From contig JAFROX010000001.1 of the NCBI GenBank assembly GCA_017429475.1, forward strand, positions 62,001-126,000: a stretch of DNA of 64,000 bases, written 5' to 3'. Both the position numbers and the translations under genes were made by a program. Numbering within the stretch: the stretch's first letter is position 1; each line of letters begins with the position of its first letter. Of this stretch, positions 45,966-54,076 are shown piece after piece. The notes beneath the pieces are model-generated. The model ran no database searches, had not been told where the DNA came from, and was given only the letters and a program-made list of their open reading frames with translations. The DNA is from Bacteroidales bacterium. GTDB lineage: Bacteria; Bacteroidota; Bacteroidia; Bacteroidales; UBA932.

Positions 45966-47210
45966 TTAATCTTCGAATTCTGCTTTGAGGATTCTCTGCA
46001 CTTCTTCGACAGTTTCCTCTTCAAGGTCGCTGCGACGTGCGATTTCGTCTACCGGCAGGGCAAGTACGCTCTTGGCCGTGTCAAGTCCGATATTCTTGAG
46101 TTGATCGATTATCCAGCCTTCGATCTCGTCGCTGAATTCCTCGAGCATTACGTCTTCCTCGTCAATCTGCTCGTTTTCGTCCACCTCACGGTAAGCCTCG
46201 ATGTCGTAGTCGGCAAGCATTCCGGCCAGCTTGATGTTACTGCCGCCCTTGCCGATTGCGAGAGAAACCTCTGAAGGCTTGAGATATACGTTGACGCTCT
46301 TGTTGGCCTCGTTGAATTCCATAGATGAAATCTTGGCGGGGCTGAGAGCGCGCTGGATAAGCAGCTGCTTGTTGGATGTCCAGTTGATGATGTCGATGTT
46401 CTCGTTGCGAAGTTCGCGGACGATGCCGTGAATACGCGATCCCTTGACGCCTACGCAGGCTCCGACGGGGTCGATTCTCTCATCGTATGACTCAACGGCA
46501 ACCTTTGCCCTTTCACCGGGGATGCGGACAACCTTCTTGATGGTAATCAGTCCGTCGAAAATCTCGGGAACCTCCTGCTCGAAGAGTCGCTCCAGGAAAA
46601 CGGGGGCGGTTCTTGAAAGCGTGATGACCGGTGTGTTGTTGCGCATCTCCACGCTGATGATGACGGCCTTCACGGTCTCACCCTTGCGGAAATGGTCCGT
46701 AGGAATCTGCTCGGTCTTGGGAAGCACGAGTTCGTTGCCGTTCTCGTCCATTACCAGAACTTCCTTCTTCCAGGACTGATATACCTCGCCGACGATGACT
46801 TCACCCACGCGGTCGCGGTAGTTGTTGTAGAGATTGGCCTTCTCGATGTCCATGATGCGGCCGGACAGGTTCTGACGGAGATTGAGGATACCGCGACGGC
46901 CGAAGCTTGAAAGCTCCACCTTCTCGGTGTAGTCCTCGCCCACTTCGTAAGAGTCGTCGATGGCCCTTACCTCTTCGAGGGAAATCTCGGTTGCGGGATT
47001 TTCCACAGTCTCCACCACCTGACGGGTCCTCCAGATCTCGAAGTCACCCTTGTCAATGTTGATGATTATGTCGAACTGTGCGTCCTCGCCGTACATTTTC
47101 TCGAGCTGGGTGCGGAAAACGTCTTCCAGCACGCTCATCATCGTGGGGCGGTCAATGCTCTTGAGTTCTTTAAATTCAGCAAATGTGCTGATAAGGCTCA
47201 TACCTTCCAT
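45966..47210 (-). CDS. nusA: Transcription termination/antitermination factor NusA
   Basis: RNA polymerase-binding factor. 414 residues: N-terminal domain (about 1-125), S1 domain (GRIMDIEKANLYNNYRDRVGEVIVGEV onward), two KH domains (VGACVGVKGSRIHGIVREL and LAIGKGGSNIKLAGML), and a short C-terminal helix-hairpin tail. It lacks the long acidic C-terminal repeats of E. coli NusA. Start at Met1 or Met4. A terminator-like hairpin precedes the operon. Confidence 0.96.
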   Translation of the reverse strand: MEGMSLISTFAEFKELKSIDRPTMMSVLEDVFRTQLEKMYGEDAQFDIIINIDKGDFEIWRTRQVVETVENPATEISLEEVRAIDDSYEVGEDYTEKVELSSFGRRGILNLRQNLSGRIMDIEKANLYNNYRDRVGEVIVGEVYQSWKKEVLVMDENGNELVLPKTEQIPTDHFRKGETVKAVIISVEMRNNTPVITLSRTAPVFLERLFEQEVPEIFDGLITIKKVVRIPGERAKVAVESYDERIDPVGACVGVKGSRIHGIVRELRNENIDIINWTSNKQLLIQRALSPAKISSMEFNEANKSVNVYLKPSEVSLAIGKGGSNIKLAGMLADYDIEAYREVDENEQIDEEDVMLEEFSDEIEGWIIDQLKNIGLDTAKSVLALPVDEIARRSDLEEETVEEVQRILKAEFED

Positions 47211-47228
47211 GTCAATTAATTTATATTT

Positions 47229-47696
47229 TTAAAATTTTATTACTGCTTTGGCTGACTTGATTTCGGAGTACCTCAGAGTCTGGTGCGCCGTCTCGCGGAC
47301 TTTCTTCTTCTTTCCCTCCACCGGCACGAGCCTTTCGAAAGAAATCTCGAACTGCTCGTCATCTGCGCTCTCGAGGAGCGCTTTCTGGCGGTGTCCGTCA
47401 CGGAACGTCACTTCAATCTGGCTTCCCACGAACTTGCGGTACTGTCTCGGAAGCTTGAAAGGAGCCGTAAGGCCCGCAGAGCCAACGGTGAGGGAGAAAT
47501 CCTCCACGTCACGGTCCAGCCTGCTCTCTATGAAGCGGCTCATCTCCACGCAGTCGTCCAGAGTCACGTCTCGTCCGTCCGACTCTATGGTGATGTCGAT
47601 GTCATTGTCTGCAGACACCTTGATGTCGACCAGAAAGAGGTCTTTGCCCTCAAGGTAAGCGGCAGCTGCCTGTTCAAGTTGTTCCTGTTGCTTCAT
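47229..47696 (-). CDS. rimP: Ribosome maturation factor RimP
   Basis: Assists 30S assembly. 155 residues; the N-terminal domain has FLVDIKVSADNDIDITIESDGRDVTLDDCVEMSRFIE and the C-terminal domain has LTVGSAGLTAPFKLPRQYRKFVGSQIEVTF. The rimP-nusA-infB order is widely conserved. It is the first gene after a full-consensus promoter, with a hairpin and T-run directly before its ATG. Confidence 0.95.
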   Translation of the reverse strand: MKQQEQLEQAAAAYLEGKDLFLVDIKVSADNDIDITIESDGRDVTLDDCVEMSRFIESRLDRDVEDFSLTVGSAGLTAPFKLPRQYRKFVGSQIEVTFRDGHRQKALLESADDEQFEISFERLVPVEGKKKKVRETAHQTLRYSEIKSAKAVIKF

Positions 47697-47702
47697 AATA
47701 AC

Positions 47703-47728
47703 AAAAAAAGAGGACTTTCTGTCCCCTC
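47703..47728 (-). promoter_or_regulatory. Terminator-like hairpin in the rimP-nusA-infB leader
   Basis: On the minus strand GGGGAC and GTCCTC pair (one G-T) around AGAAA, then seven T follow, ending 6 bases before the rimP ATG. It lies inside the short leader predicted from the promoter at 47739-47769, so it is transcribed with the operon. Attenuation by NusA itself is a reasonable hypothesis. Confidence 0.55.
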
Positions 47729-47738
47729 AAATCGGTCG

Positions 47739-47769
47739 CAAATATACACATTCTGAACTATATAACAAA
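47739..47769 (-). promoter_or_regulatory. Promoter of the rimP-nusA-infB operon
   Basis: Minus strand TTTG (47769-47766), exactly 19 bp, then TATATTTG (47746-47739): a full consensus Bacteroidota promoter. The predicted start near 47733 gives a leader of about 37 nt. The divergent gene lpxD starts 80 bp to the right, and no clear promoter was seen for it. Confidence 0.85.
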
Positions 47770-47848
47770 TTTTTGTTACTCATTATTCGCCAAAAAGGGT
47801 TTTCTTTGCATAATAATTGCGAGGCAGCCTGAACATACTATACAATCG

Positions 47849-48859
47849 ATGGAAACAACAGCACGGGACATAGCACAGAGACTCGGCGGAGAGATCGCCG
47901 GGGACCCTGACGTGAGGATAACCGCACCCGCACGCATCGAATTCGGCAGGCCCGGAAACATCTGTTTCTTCGCCAACGCCAAGTACGAGCGCTACGTTTA
48001 CTCGAGCAAGGCTTCCGCCATACTTGTCAACCGAGATTTCGTACCGGCACAGCCCGTTTCCGCCACCCTGATAAAAGTGGATGACGCATACCAGGCCATT
48101 GCCGAACTTCTGACATATTTCCAGTCACTGAAAAAGGCCGGAAAGAAAGGCGGGCTTCTGAACCGCATTTTCGGCCGCCACCGCATAGGCTGCGGCACCC
48201 GCATCGGCAAAGGCACCTGGCTGGGCGACTATGTCACCATAGGCTCGGGATGCCGCATCGGCAAGGACTGCACCATCCACCCCAACGTATCCATTGCCGA
48301 CAACGTGACTGTCGGTGACAACACCGTCCTCTATTCCGGAGTGAGAGTGTACAGCGACTGCGTCATAGGCAACGGATGCATCCTCCACGCAAACTGCGTC
48401 ATAGGCTCAGACGGTTTCGGATTCGCGCCGCAGGATGACGGCAACTACAAGAAGATTCCCCAAACAGGCAACGTGGTGATCGAAGACGACGTGGAGATAG
48501 GAGCCTGCACTACCGTCGACAGGGCCACGATGGGATCGACGATACTGCACACAGGGGTCAAACTCGACAATCTCTGCCAGATCGCCCACAATGTGGAAGT
48601 CGGGGCTCACACGGTGATGGCCGCGGAAAGCGGTGCGGCCGGCAGTGCAAAGATCGGGGAACACTGCGTGTTCGGGGGCAAGACTATGGTGGTCGGCCAC
48701 ATCTCAGTCGCTGACCATACCACGCTGGCTGCCGACAGCGTGATTACCAAGACCATACGCAAGAGCGGCCAGACACTTATGGGATATCCCGCAATGGATG
48801 CTGACAAATACAAGAAAGCATATATAAAATTCAGACAGGGTGCGGAGGAGGAAGGATGA
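47849..48859 (+). CDS. lpxD: UDP-3-O-acylglucosamine N-acyltransferase
   Basis: Adds the second acyl chain in lipid A synthesis. 336 residues: an N-terminal uridine-binding domain, then a left-handed beta-helix of hexapeptide repeats ([20 protein letters not shown] onward), with [10 protein letters not shown] and IAHNVEVG containing the catalytic His. It is the first gene of lpxD-lpxC-lpxA and overlaps lpxC by ATGA. Confidence 0.96.
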   Translation: METTARDIAQRLGGEIAGDPDVRITAPARIEFGRPGNICFFANAKYERYVYSSKASAILVNRDFVPAQPVSATLIKVDDAYQAIAELLTYFQSLKKAGKKGGLLNRIFGRHRIGCGTRIGKGTWLGDYVTIGSGCRIGKDCTIHPNVSIADNVTVGDNTVLYSGVRVYSDCVIGNGCILHANCVIGSDGFGFAPQDDGNYKKIPQTGNVVIEDDVEIGACTTVDRATMGSTILHTGVKLDNLCQIAHNVEVGAHTVMAAESGAAGSAKIGEHCVFGGKTMVVGHISVADHTTLAADSVITKTIRKSGQTLMGYPAMDADKYKKAYIKFRQGAEEEG

Positions 48860-49764
48860 AACAGCATACTCTGAAAAAAAGTTATGAATTCAAGGGGAAA
48901 GGTCTCCACACCGGAGTTCTGACCGATATGCGCATACTTCCGGCTCCCGCAGACCACGGCATCGTCTTCAGGCGCACCGACCTTGACGTTTGCGTCAGGG
49001 CTCTGGCTCATAACGCCGGTGACGTGTCCTTCAACACCACCCTTGAAGAGAACGGGGCGAAAGTCATCCTCGTAGAGCACGTGCTTTCGGCTCTGGCCGG
49101 ACTTGGCGTGGACAATGCCCTGATCGAACTCGACAACGTCGAAGTACCCGTGCTGGACGGAAGTTCCCTGCCCTATGTCGAGGCAATCTGCGCCGACGGA
49201 CTGCAGGAGCAGCAGGAAGAGCGCAGACCGATTGCAATCCGAGAGCCCTTCACCTGGCGTGACGACCGTTCAGACGCGTGGATAGAATTCGAGCCCTGCG
49301 ACGATTTCGAAGCCCGGCTTACCATCGACTTCAATTCTCCTGTGGTAGGAGTCCAGACCTGCCGTTTCGACGGCTCCACCGACTATGCTTCACAGATCGC
49401 CCCCTGCAGAACCTTCTGCTTCTTCAGCCAGCTTGAGCAGCTTGCTGCCGCAGGCCTCATCAAGGGCGGAGATATGGACAATGCCATAGTCATAGTCGAC
49501 CGCGAAGTCGATGCTGCCGCAGTGGAACGCATTGCGAAGCTGTTCAATGCCGGCGGCGTGGAAGTCCGTCAGGGCTACCTCAGCAACGTAAGCCTGCATT
49601 TCGACAACGAGTGCTCAAGACACAAGATGCTCGACCTCATCGGAGACTTCTCCCTGCTCGGAGCTCCGCTCAAAGCGAGGATAACAGCCTACAAGACCGG
49701 CCACAGGGTCAACACTGCGGCAGCCAGACACATTTTGGAAAAATTGACACAGCATACATTATGA
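48856..49764 (+). CDS. lpxC: UDP-3-O-acyl-GlcNAc deacetylase LpxC, not fused to FabZ
   Basis: Zinc deacetylase, the committed step of lipid A synthesis. The zinc ligands and catalytic residues are visible: VEHVLSAL (His75), [10 protein letters not shown] (His256, Asp260) and KTGHRVN (His283). The protein stops after 302 residues, at the usual end of stand-alone LpxC. In Bacteroides and relatives LpxC continues into a FabZ dehydratase domain (about 460 residues); here lpxA starts immediately (ATGA overlap) and no FabZ sequence is present. Confidence 0.96.
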   Translation: MKQHTLKKSYEFKGKGLHTGVLTDMRILPAPADHGIVFRRTDLDVCVRALAHNAGDVSFNTTLEENGAKVILVEHVLSALAGLGVDNALIELDNVEVPVLDGSSLPYVEAICADGLQEQQEERRPIAIREPFTWRDDRSDAWIEFEPCDDFEARLTIDFNSPVVGVQTCRFDGSTDYASQIAPCRTFCFFSQLEQLAAAGLIKGGDMDNAIVIVDREVDAAAVERIAKLFNAGGVEVRQGYLSNVSLHFDNECSRHKMLDLIGDFSLLGAPLKARITAYKTGHRVNTAAARHILEKLTQHTL

Positions 49765-50531
49765 GCGAACTGTATTATGTCCATCCCGATGCCAGAATCG
49801 GGAAGAACGTCACTATAGAACCCTTTGCATATATAGCAGCCGACGTTACCATAGGGGACGGAAGCTGGATCGGCCCCCACGCCGTCATATTCGACCACGT
49901 CAGGCTGGGCAAGGGATGCAGGGTATTCCCCGGAGCCGTTATCGGAGCCGTTCCCCAGGACCTCAAGTTCCAGGGCGAGGTGAGCTATGTCGAAATCGGC
50001 GACAACACGACCGTCAGGGAATGCGCCACCATCAACCGCGGCACCGCAGCCAGCGGCAAGTCACTGACCAGGATAGGCAGCAACTGCCTCATTATGTCCT
50101 ATGCACACGTTGCCCACGACTGCCGCATCGGCGACAACTGCATCCTGGTGAGCCACTGCGGCATCGCAGGAGAGACGCAGATCGATGACTGGGGCATCAT
50201 AGGTGGCGGCACGATGGTTCATCAGTTCTCCCGCATCGGCGCCCACGCCATGGTAGGAGGTGCAAGCGGCGTCAACAAGGATATTCCGCCATTCATCCTC
50301 GCCGCCCGCAACCCCATCGCCTATGAAGGCATCAACATCGTGGGGCTGCGCCGTCGCGGATTCACTCTCGAAGACATCGACACCATCAAGAGGATATACA
50401 CCATCATCTACGACGAAGGCAACAATGTCAACGACGCCTGCCGCATCGTCGAAGAGATGTTTCCCGGCAACAGACACGCGCAAACGATCCTCGATTTCGT
50501 AAAAGCATCCAAACGTGGAATTGTCAGATAA
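49761..50531 (+). CDS. lpxA: Acyl-ACP:UDP-GlcNAc O-acyltransferase
   Basis: First acylation of lipid A. ATG 49761 ([22 protein letters not shown], 256 residues) overlaps the lpxC stop; longer in-frame readings inside lpxC are rejected. Left-handed beta-helix repeats, the catalytic His in SYAHVAHDCRIGDNC, and the C-terminal helical part with NIVGLRRRGF are typical. The 3' end overlaps the WbqC-like gene by 17 bp. Confidence 0.97.
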   Translation: MSELYYVHPDARIGKNVTIEPFAYIAADVTIGDGSWIGPHAVIFDHVRLGKGCRVFPGAVIGAVPQDLKFQGEVSYVEIGDNTTVRECATINRGTAASGKSLTRIGSNCLIMSYAHVAHDCRIGDNCILVSHCGIAGETQIDDWGIIGGGTMVHQFSRIGAHAMVGGASGVNKDIPPFILAARNPIAYEGINIVGLRRRGFTLEDIDTIKRIYTIIYDEGNNVNDACRIVEEMFPGNRHAQTILDFVKASKRGIVR

Positions 50532-51141
50532 AAGCATTCCCGTCCTGGGCACGGCCTATTTTCCGCCGGTGGAATATTTCCACCTGCTGGCCAGCTGTCC
50601 CACGGTGATGGTGGAGGCCTGCGAGAGCTACCAGAAGCAGTCATACCGCAACCGCTGCCTTATCTACGCGTCCGGAGGTGTACAGGCCCTTCAGATTCCG
50701 GTGTGCCACGACAACATCCGCAGCGGCACGGTGAGCGACATCCTCATCGACTACTCCCGCGAATGGCTGCACCAGCACCGGATTGCCATCGTATCCGCAT
50801 ACCGTTCCGCACCGTTCTTCGAGTATTATTGGGACGGAATCGAAGCGATCCTGCAGTCAAAGCCAGAGAAACTCTTCGACCTGAACCTTGCACTTGTCCG
50901 GCACATCGCCTCGGAGATGGAGCTGAGGTGCCAGATACTTCCTACGGAGTCATACGTCAAGGACTGGGGCCGGCTCGACTTCCGCAGCCGCATCCATCCC
51001 AAGTCCAAGGAAGGTCCGGTTTTCGAATCGAAACCCTATTATCAGATTTTTTCGCAGAAATCCGGATTCATCGGCAACCTCTCTATTCTTGACCTTCTTT
51101 TTCACGAAGGCCCGCAGGCAGCCGACTTTCTCAAGGGCTGA
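50515..51141 (+). CDS. WbqC-like family protein
   Basis: A 208-residue protein resembling the WbqC family: PVLGTAYFPPVEYFHLLASC near the start, ESYQKQSYRNRCLIY, and IDYSREWLHQHRIAIVSAYRSAPFFEYYWD. WbqC proteins are linked to O-antigen and envelope sugar loci, but their chemistry is not settled. The best start is GTG 50515, because the first ATG is far inside the protein. It overlaps lpxA, suggesting an envelope role. Confidence 0.85.
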   Translation: MELSDKSIPVLGTAYFPPVEYFHLLASCPTVMVEACESYQKQSYRNRCLIYASGGVQALQIPVCHDNIRSGTVSDILIDYSREWLHQHRIAIVSAYRSAPFFEYYWDGIEAILQSKPEKLFDLNLALVRHIASEMELRCQILPTESYVKDWGRLDFRSRIHPKSKEGPVFESKPYYQIFSQKSGFIGNLSILDLLFHEGPQAADFLKG

Positions 51142-51174
51142 TTCCGCAATCAGAAAAAAACGTCCCGCAGAGAT

Positions 51175-51200
51175 CTGCCGGCTTCCGGCAGGCCATCGTT
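51175..51200 (+). terminator. GC-rich hairpin after the WbqC-like gene
   Basis: CTGCCGG (51175-51181) pairs with CCGGCAG (51185-51191) around CTT. Only GTTTT follows nearby, so it is a weak terminator candidate before yraN. Confidence 0.35.
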
Positions 51201-51218
51201 TTCTGCTATCTTTCCGGT

Positions 51219-51581
51219 ATGAAGACAATCAATATCGGACGTGCGGGAGAAGACGCCGCACTTGAATGGCTGCAGCGCCGCGGGATGACGCTGCTTGAGC
51301 GGAACTGGCGCAGCGGACATTACGAGCTGGACCTCGTGATGGAATATTGCGACACCATAAGGATCGTCGAGGTCAAGAGCCTCTGCGAGAGCGACGGTTT
51401 CGACCCTACGGCTAACATGACGCCGGAGAAATGCCGGCGGATAGTCCGTGCAGCCAGACGGTTCCTTGCCGAAAATCCAAGCGGAAGGGAAGTTTGTTTC
51501 GATGTTGTCGCCGTCCTCTTCTGCGACGGCGCTCCCCGTATCACATATATTCCGTCAGCATTTTTACCGATTCATATGTAA
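51219..51581 (+). CDS. YraN/UPF0102 family endonuclease-like protein
   Basis: A 120-residue protein of the UPF0102 family with a restriction-endonuclease-like fold. GRAGEDAALEWLQRRGMTLLERNWR, the acidic HYELDLVMEY and IRIVEVKSL give the D...ExK pattern of the presumed active site. Function is not established. It follows the lpxA/WbqC genes by 77 bp. Confidence 0.9.
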   Translation: MKTINIGRAGEDAALEWLQRRGMTLLERNWRSGHYELDLVMEYCDTIRIVEVKSLCESDGFDPTANMTPEKCRRIVRAARRFLAENPSGREVCFDVVAVLFCDGAPRITYIPSAFLPIHM

Positions 51582-51587
51582 AAATCC

Positions 51588-51595
51588 TAAATTTG
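51588..51595 (+). promoter_or_regulatory. -7 element before purB
   Basis: TAAATTTG fits TAnnTTTG, 25 bases before the purB ATG. Upstream TTTTT at 51561-51565 may act as a weak -33 element at a 22-bp spacing. Confidence 0.6.
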
Positions 51596-51620
51596 CACCC
51601 TAATCATAAAACGATCAGAT

Positions 51621-52961
51621 ATGCTGAATCCACTGACAGCCATTTCTCCCATCGACGGGCGTTATTATTCGCAAACCGAAGCCTTGAGCGATTATTTCTC
51701 CGAATTCGCACTCATCCGATATCGCGTCAGGGTGGAAATAGAGTATTTCATCGCACTTTGCGAACTGCCCCTGCCCCAGCTGAAGGATTTTGACAGCGCG
51801 CGCTTCGAAGCGCTGCGCGGCATCTACCGCGGTTTCACACACGAGGATGCCCTTCAGGTAAAAGACATCGAGAAGACCACAAACCACGACGTCAAGGCTG
51901 TCGAGTATTTCATCAAGGACCGCTTCGACAAAATGGGGATTAGCCGCAGGCACAGCGAATTCGTGCATTTCGGACTGACGTCCCAGGACATCAACAATAC
52001 CTCCGTTCCGCTGTCGATGAAAGAAGGCATTGCCGATGCATATATGCCGGCTCTCGACTCCGTCATCAACACGCTGGAAGGGCTTGCCCAGGAATGGAAG
52101 GACGTGCCGATGCTCGCCCATACCCACGGCCAGCCTGCCTCTCCCACCCGCCTCGGCAAGGAAATCGAAGTATTCGTCACCAGGCTCTCGCTTCAGCGCA
52201 AGGACCTGCTCGAAGCGATATATCCCGCAAAGTTCGGAGGCGCCACCGGAAACCTCAACGCCCATCACGTAGCATATCCCGATACTGACTGGAACGCATT
52301 TGCAGACAGGTTCGTCTCTTCGCTGGGACTCGACCGCTCCTTCCCTACCACACAGATCGAACATTACGACTACCTGGCTGCCCTCTTCCAGAATCTATCC
52401 CGCATCAATACGATCCTGATCGACCTGTGCCGCGACATCTGGACCTACATTTCGATGGAATACTTCAAGCAGAAGATCAAAGCCGGCGAGGTGGGATCGT
52501 CAGCAATGCCCCACAAGGTCAATCCCATCGATTTTGAGAATGCCGAAGGCAACCTGGGCGTCGCAAATGCAGTATATGCTCATCTTGCCGCCAAACTTCC
52601 CGTTTCAAGGATGCAGAGGGACCTCACCGACTCCACCGTCCTGCGCAACGTGGGCGTTCCTGTAGCCCATTCGATGCTTGCCCTCAAGTCGCTGCTCAAA
52701 GGCCTCGGCAAACTCATCCTCAACCGCGCCAAACTCGACGAGGACCTGCGCAGCAACTATTCTGTAGTAGCCGAGGGCATACAGACCATCCTGCGCCGCG
52801 AAGGCTATCCCAACCCGTATGAGACCCTCAAGGCGCTGACGCGCACCAACAAGGGCATCACTAAGGCAGACATAGACGCCTTCATCGACACTCTGGAAGT
52901 TGCCGAAAGCGTAAAGGAAGAACTGAGGGCCATAACCCCCGAAAGCTACACTGGAATCTAG
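51621..52961 (+). CDS. purB: Adenylosuccinate lyase
   Basis: Catalyses two fumarate-releasing steps in purine synthesis. 446 residues; HTHGQPASPTRLGKE carries the catalytic His, and SSAMPHKVNPIDFENAEGN is the fumarase/aspartase superfamily signature with the catalytic Ser loop. It resembles the E. coli-type PurB (ISPIDGRYYSQTEALSDYFSE opening). Its stop overlaps the alr stop from the other strand within CTAG. Confidence 0.96.
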   Translation: MLNPLTAISPIDGRYYSQTEALSDYFSEFALIRYRVRVEIEYFIALCELPLPQLKDFDSARFEALRGIYRGFTHEDALQVKDIEKTTNHDVKAVEYFIKDRFDKMGISRRHSEFVHFGLTSQDINNTSVPLSMKEGIADAYMPALDSVINTLEGLAQEWKDVPMLAHTHGQPASPTRLGKEIEVFVTRLSLQRKDLLEAIYPAKFGGATGNLNAHHVAYPDTDWNAFADRFVSSLGLDRSFPTTQIEHYDYLAALFQNLSRINTILIDLCRDIWTYISMEYFKQKIKAGEVGSSAMPHKVNPIDFENAEGNLGVANAVYAHLAAKLPVSRMQRDLTDSTVLRNVGVPVAHSMLALKSLLKGLGKLILNRAKLDEDLRSNYSVVAEGIQTILRREGYPNPYETLKALTRTNKGITKADIDAFIDTLEVAESVKEELRAITPESYTGI

Positions 52962-54076
52962 TCGACCATTATCCTCTTGACACGGCTGTCGATAGAGGTG
53001 AATATCTCGTAAGGAATCGTCGCGATTTTCGAAGCCAGGTCTGCGGCTGTAGGCTTTTCACCGAAGATGGTGACGATGTCGCCTACCTGTGCATCGATGC
53101 CTGTGATGTCTATCATGCACATATCCATACAGATGTTGCCGATGGTCGGGGCCATCTTGCCGTTGACCTCGAAAGAAGCCTTGCCGTTGCCGAGATGGCG
53201 GTTGAGACCATCTGCATAGCCCACGCATATCGTAGCTATGGTGTTCCCGCTCTTGGACAGCAGGCCCTTGCGGCCATAGCCCACGGTTCCGTCTTCGGGC
53301 TTGAGATGCTTGATCTGGATGATAGGACAGCGGAAATATGAAGTTACCTGAAGAGGCTTGTTGTCGTCATAGCTGAAACCGTAGATTCCGAGGCCCAGAC
53401 GGACCATATCCAGTTGGTATTCGGTGAAACGCTCGATGCCTGCAGTGTTCAGGATATGTCTCAGGGGGCGGTATCCGATCGCATCGCTTAGCCTCTCGCT
53501 CATCTGCTCGAAAAGCGCGATCTGGCCGCGTGTAAAATCATCGTGAACATATTCGTCGGCTGCTGCAAGGTGCGAATAGACCGACTTGACGCGGATGTTC
53601 CTGCGTCCGCGCATAAAGTCCATCACCTCTTCCAGTTCCTGCTCCACAAAGCCCAGGCGGTGCATACCGGTGTCGAGGGTTATATGGATGGGGTAATCGC
53701 TGCGGCCAGCCTTGTCCACTTCGTCGCTGAAGCGCATAAGGGCTTCCATCGTAGGGATGCCCGGCTCGAGACTGTACTCTATCATCTCGGGATAGCTTTC
53801 AGTGCCTGTGGTCAGCACCAGGATCGGCAGCTCGATGCCGTCCTTGCGCAGCCTGATGCCTTCAAGCGGAGTGGCGACTCCAAGATAGTCCACGCCGGCC
53901 TCTTCAAGCAAACGTGCGAATTCCGTGGCACCGTGACCGTACGAATTGGCCTTCACCACCACGAGCATCTTGGTGCCCGGATTCAGTTTGGAACGGTAAT
54001 ATCTATAATTGTTGAGCACAGCGCTGCGGCTAACTTCGAGCTGTGCGTGAGGAATCGTTTTCTTAATCTTTTCCAT
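52958..54076 (-). CDS. alr: Alanine racemase, stand-alone
   Basis: PLP enzyme making D-alanine for peptidoglycan. Start at ATG 54076 (MEKIKKTIPHAQLEV, 372 residues); a longer upstream reading lies inside the neighbouring transferase gene. The PLP lysine is K42 in VVKANSYGHG; the C-terminal catalytic Tyr lies in GTVGYGRKGLL. Many Bacteroidota have Alr fused behind MurF; this one is not fused, and no murF is in the window. It overlaps the ArnT-like gene by 14 bp. Confidence 0.95.
   Translation of the reverse strand: MEKIKKTIPHAQLEVSRSAVLNNYRYYRSKLNPGTKMLVVVKANSYGHGATEFARLLEEAGVDYLGVATPLEGIRLRKDGIELPILVLTTGTESYPEMIEYSLEPGIPTMEALMRFSDEVDKAGRSDYPIHITLDTGMHRLGFVEQELEEVMDFMRGRRNIRVKSVYSHLAAADEYVHDDFTRGQIALFEQMSERLSDAIGYRPLRHILNTAGIERFTEYQLDMVRLGLGIYGFSYDDNKPLQVTSYFRCPIIQIKHLKPEDGTVGYGRKGLLSKSGNTIATICVGYADGLNRHLGNGKASFEVNGKMAPTIGNICMDMCMIDITGIDAQVGDIVTIFGEKPTAADLASKIATIPYEIFTSIDSRVKRIMVD

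Noticed and set aside
49611..49760. Extended lpxA beginning inside lpxC
   Set aside because: The LpxA N-terminus begins at MSELYYVHP; the extension is only the shifted frame of lpxC.
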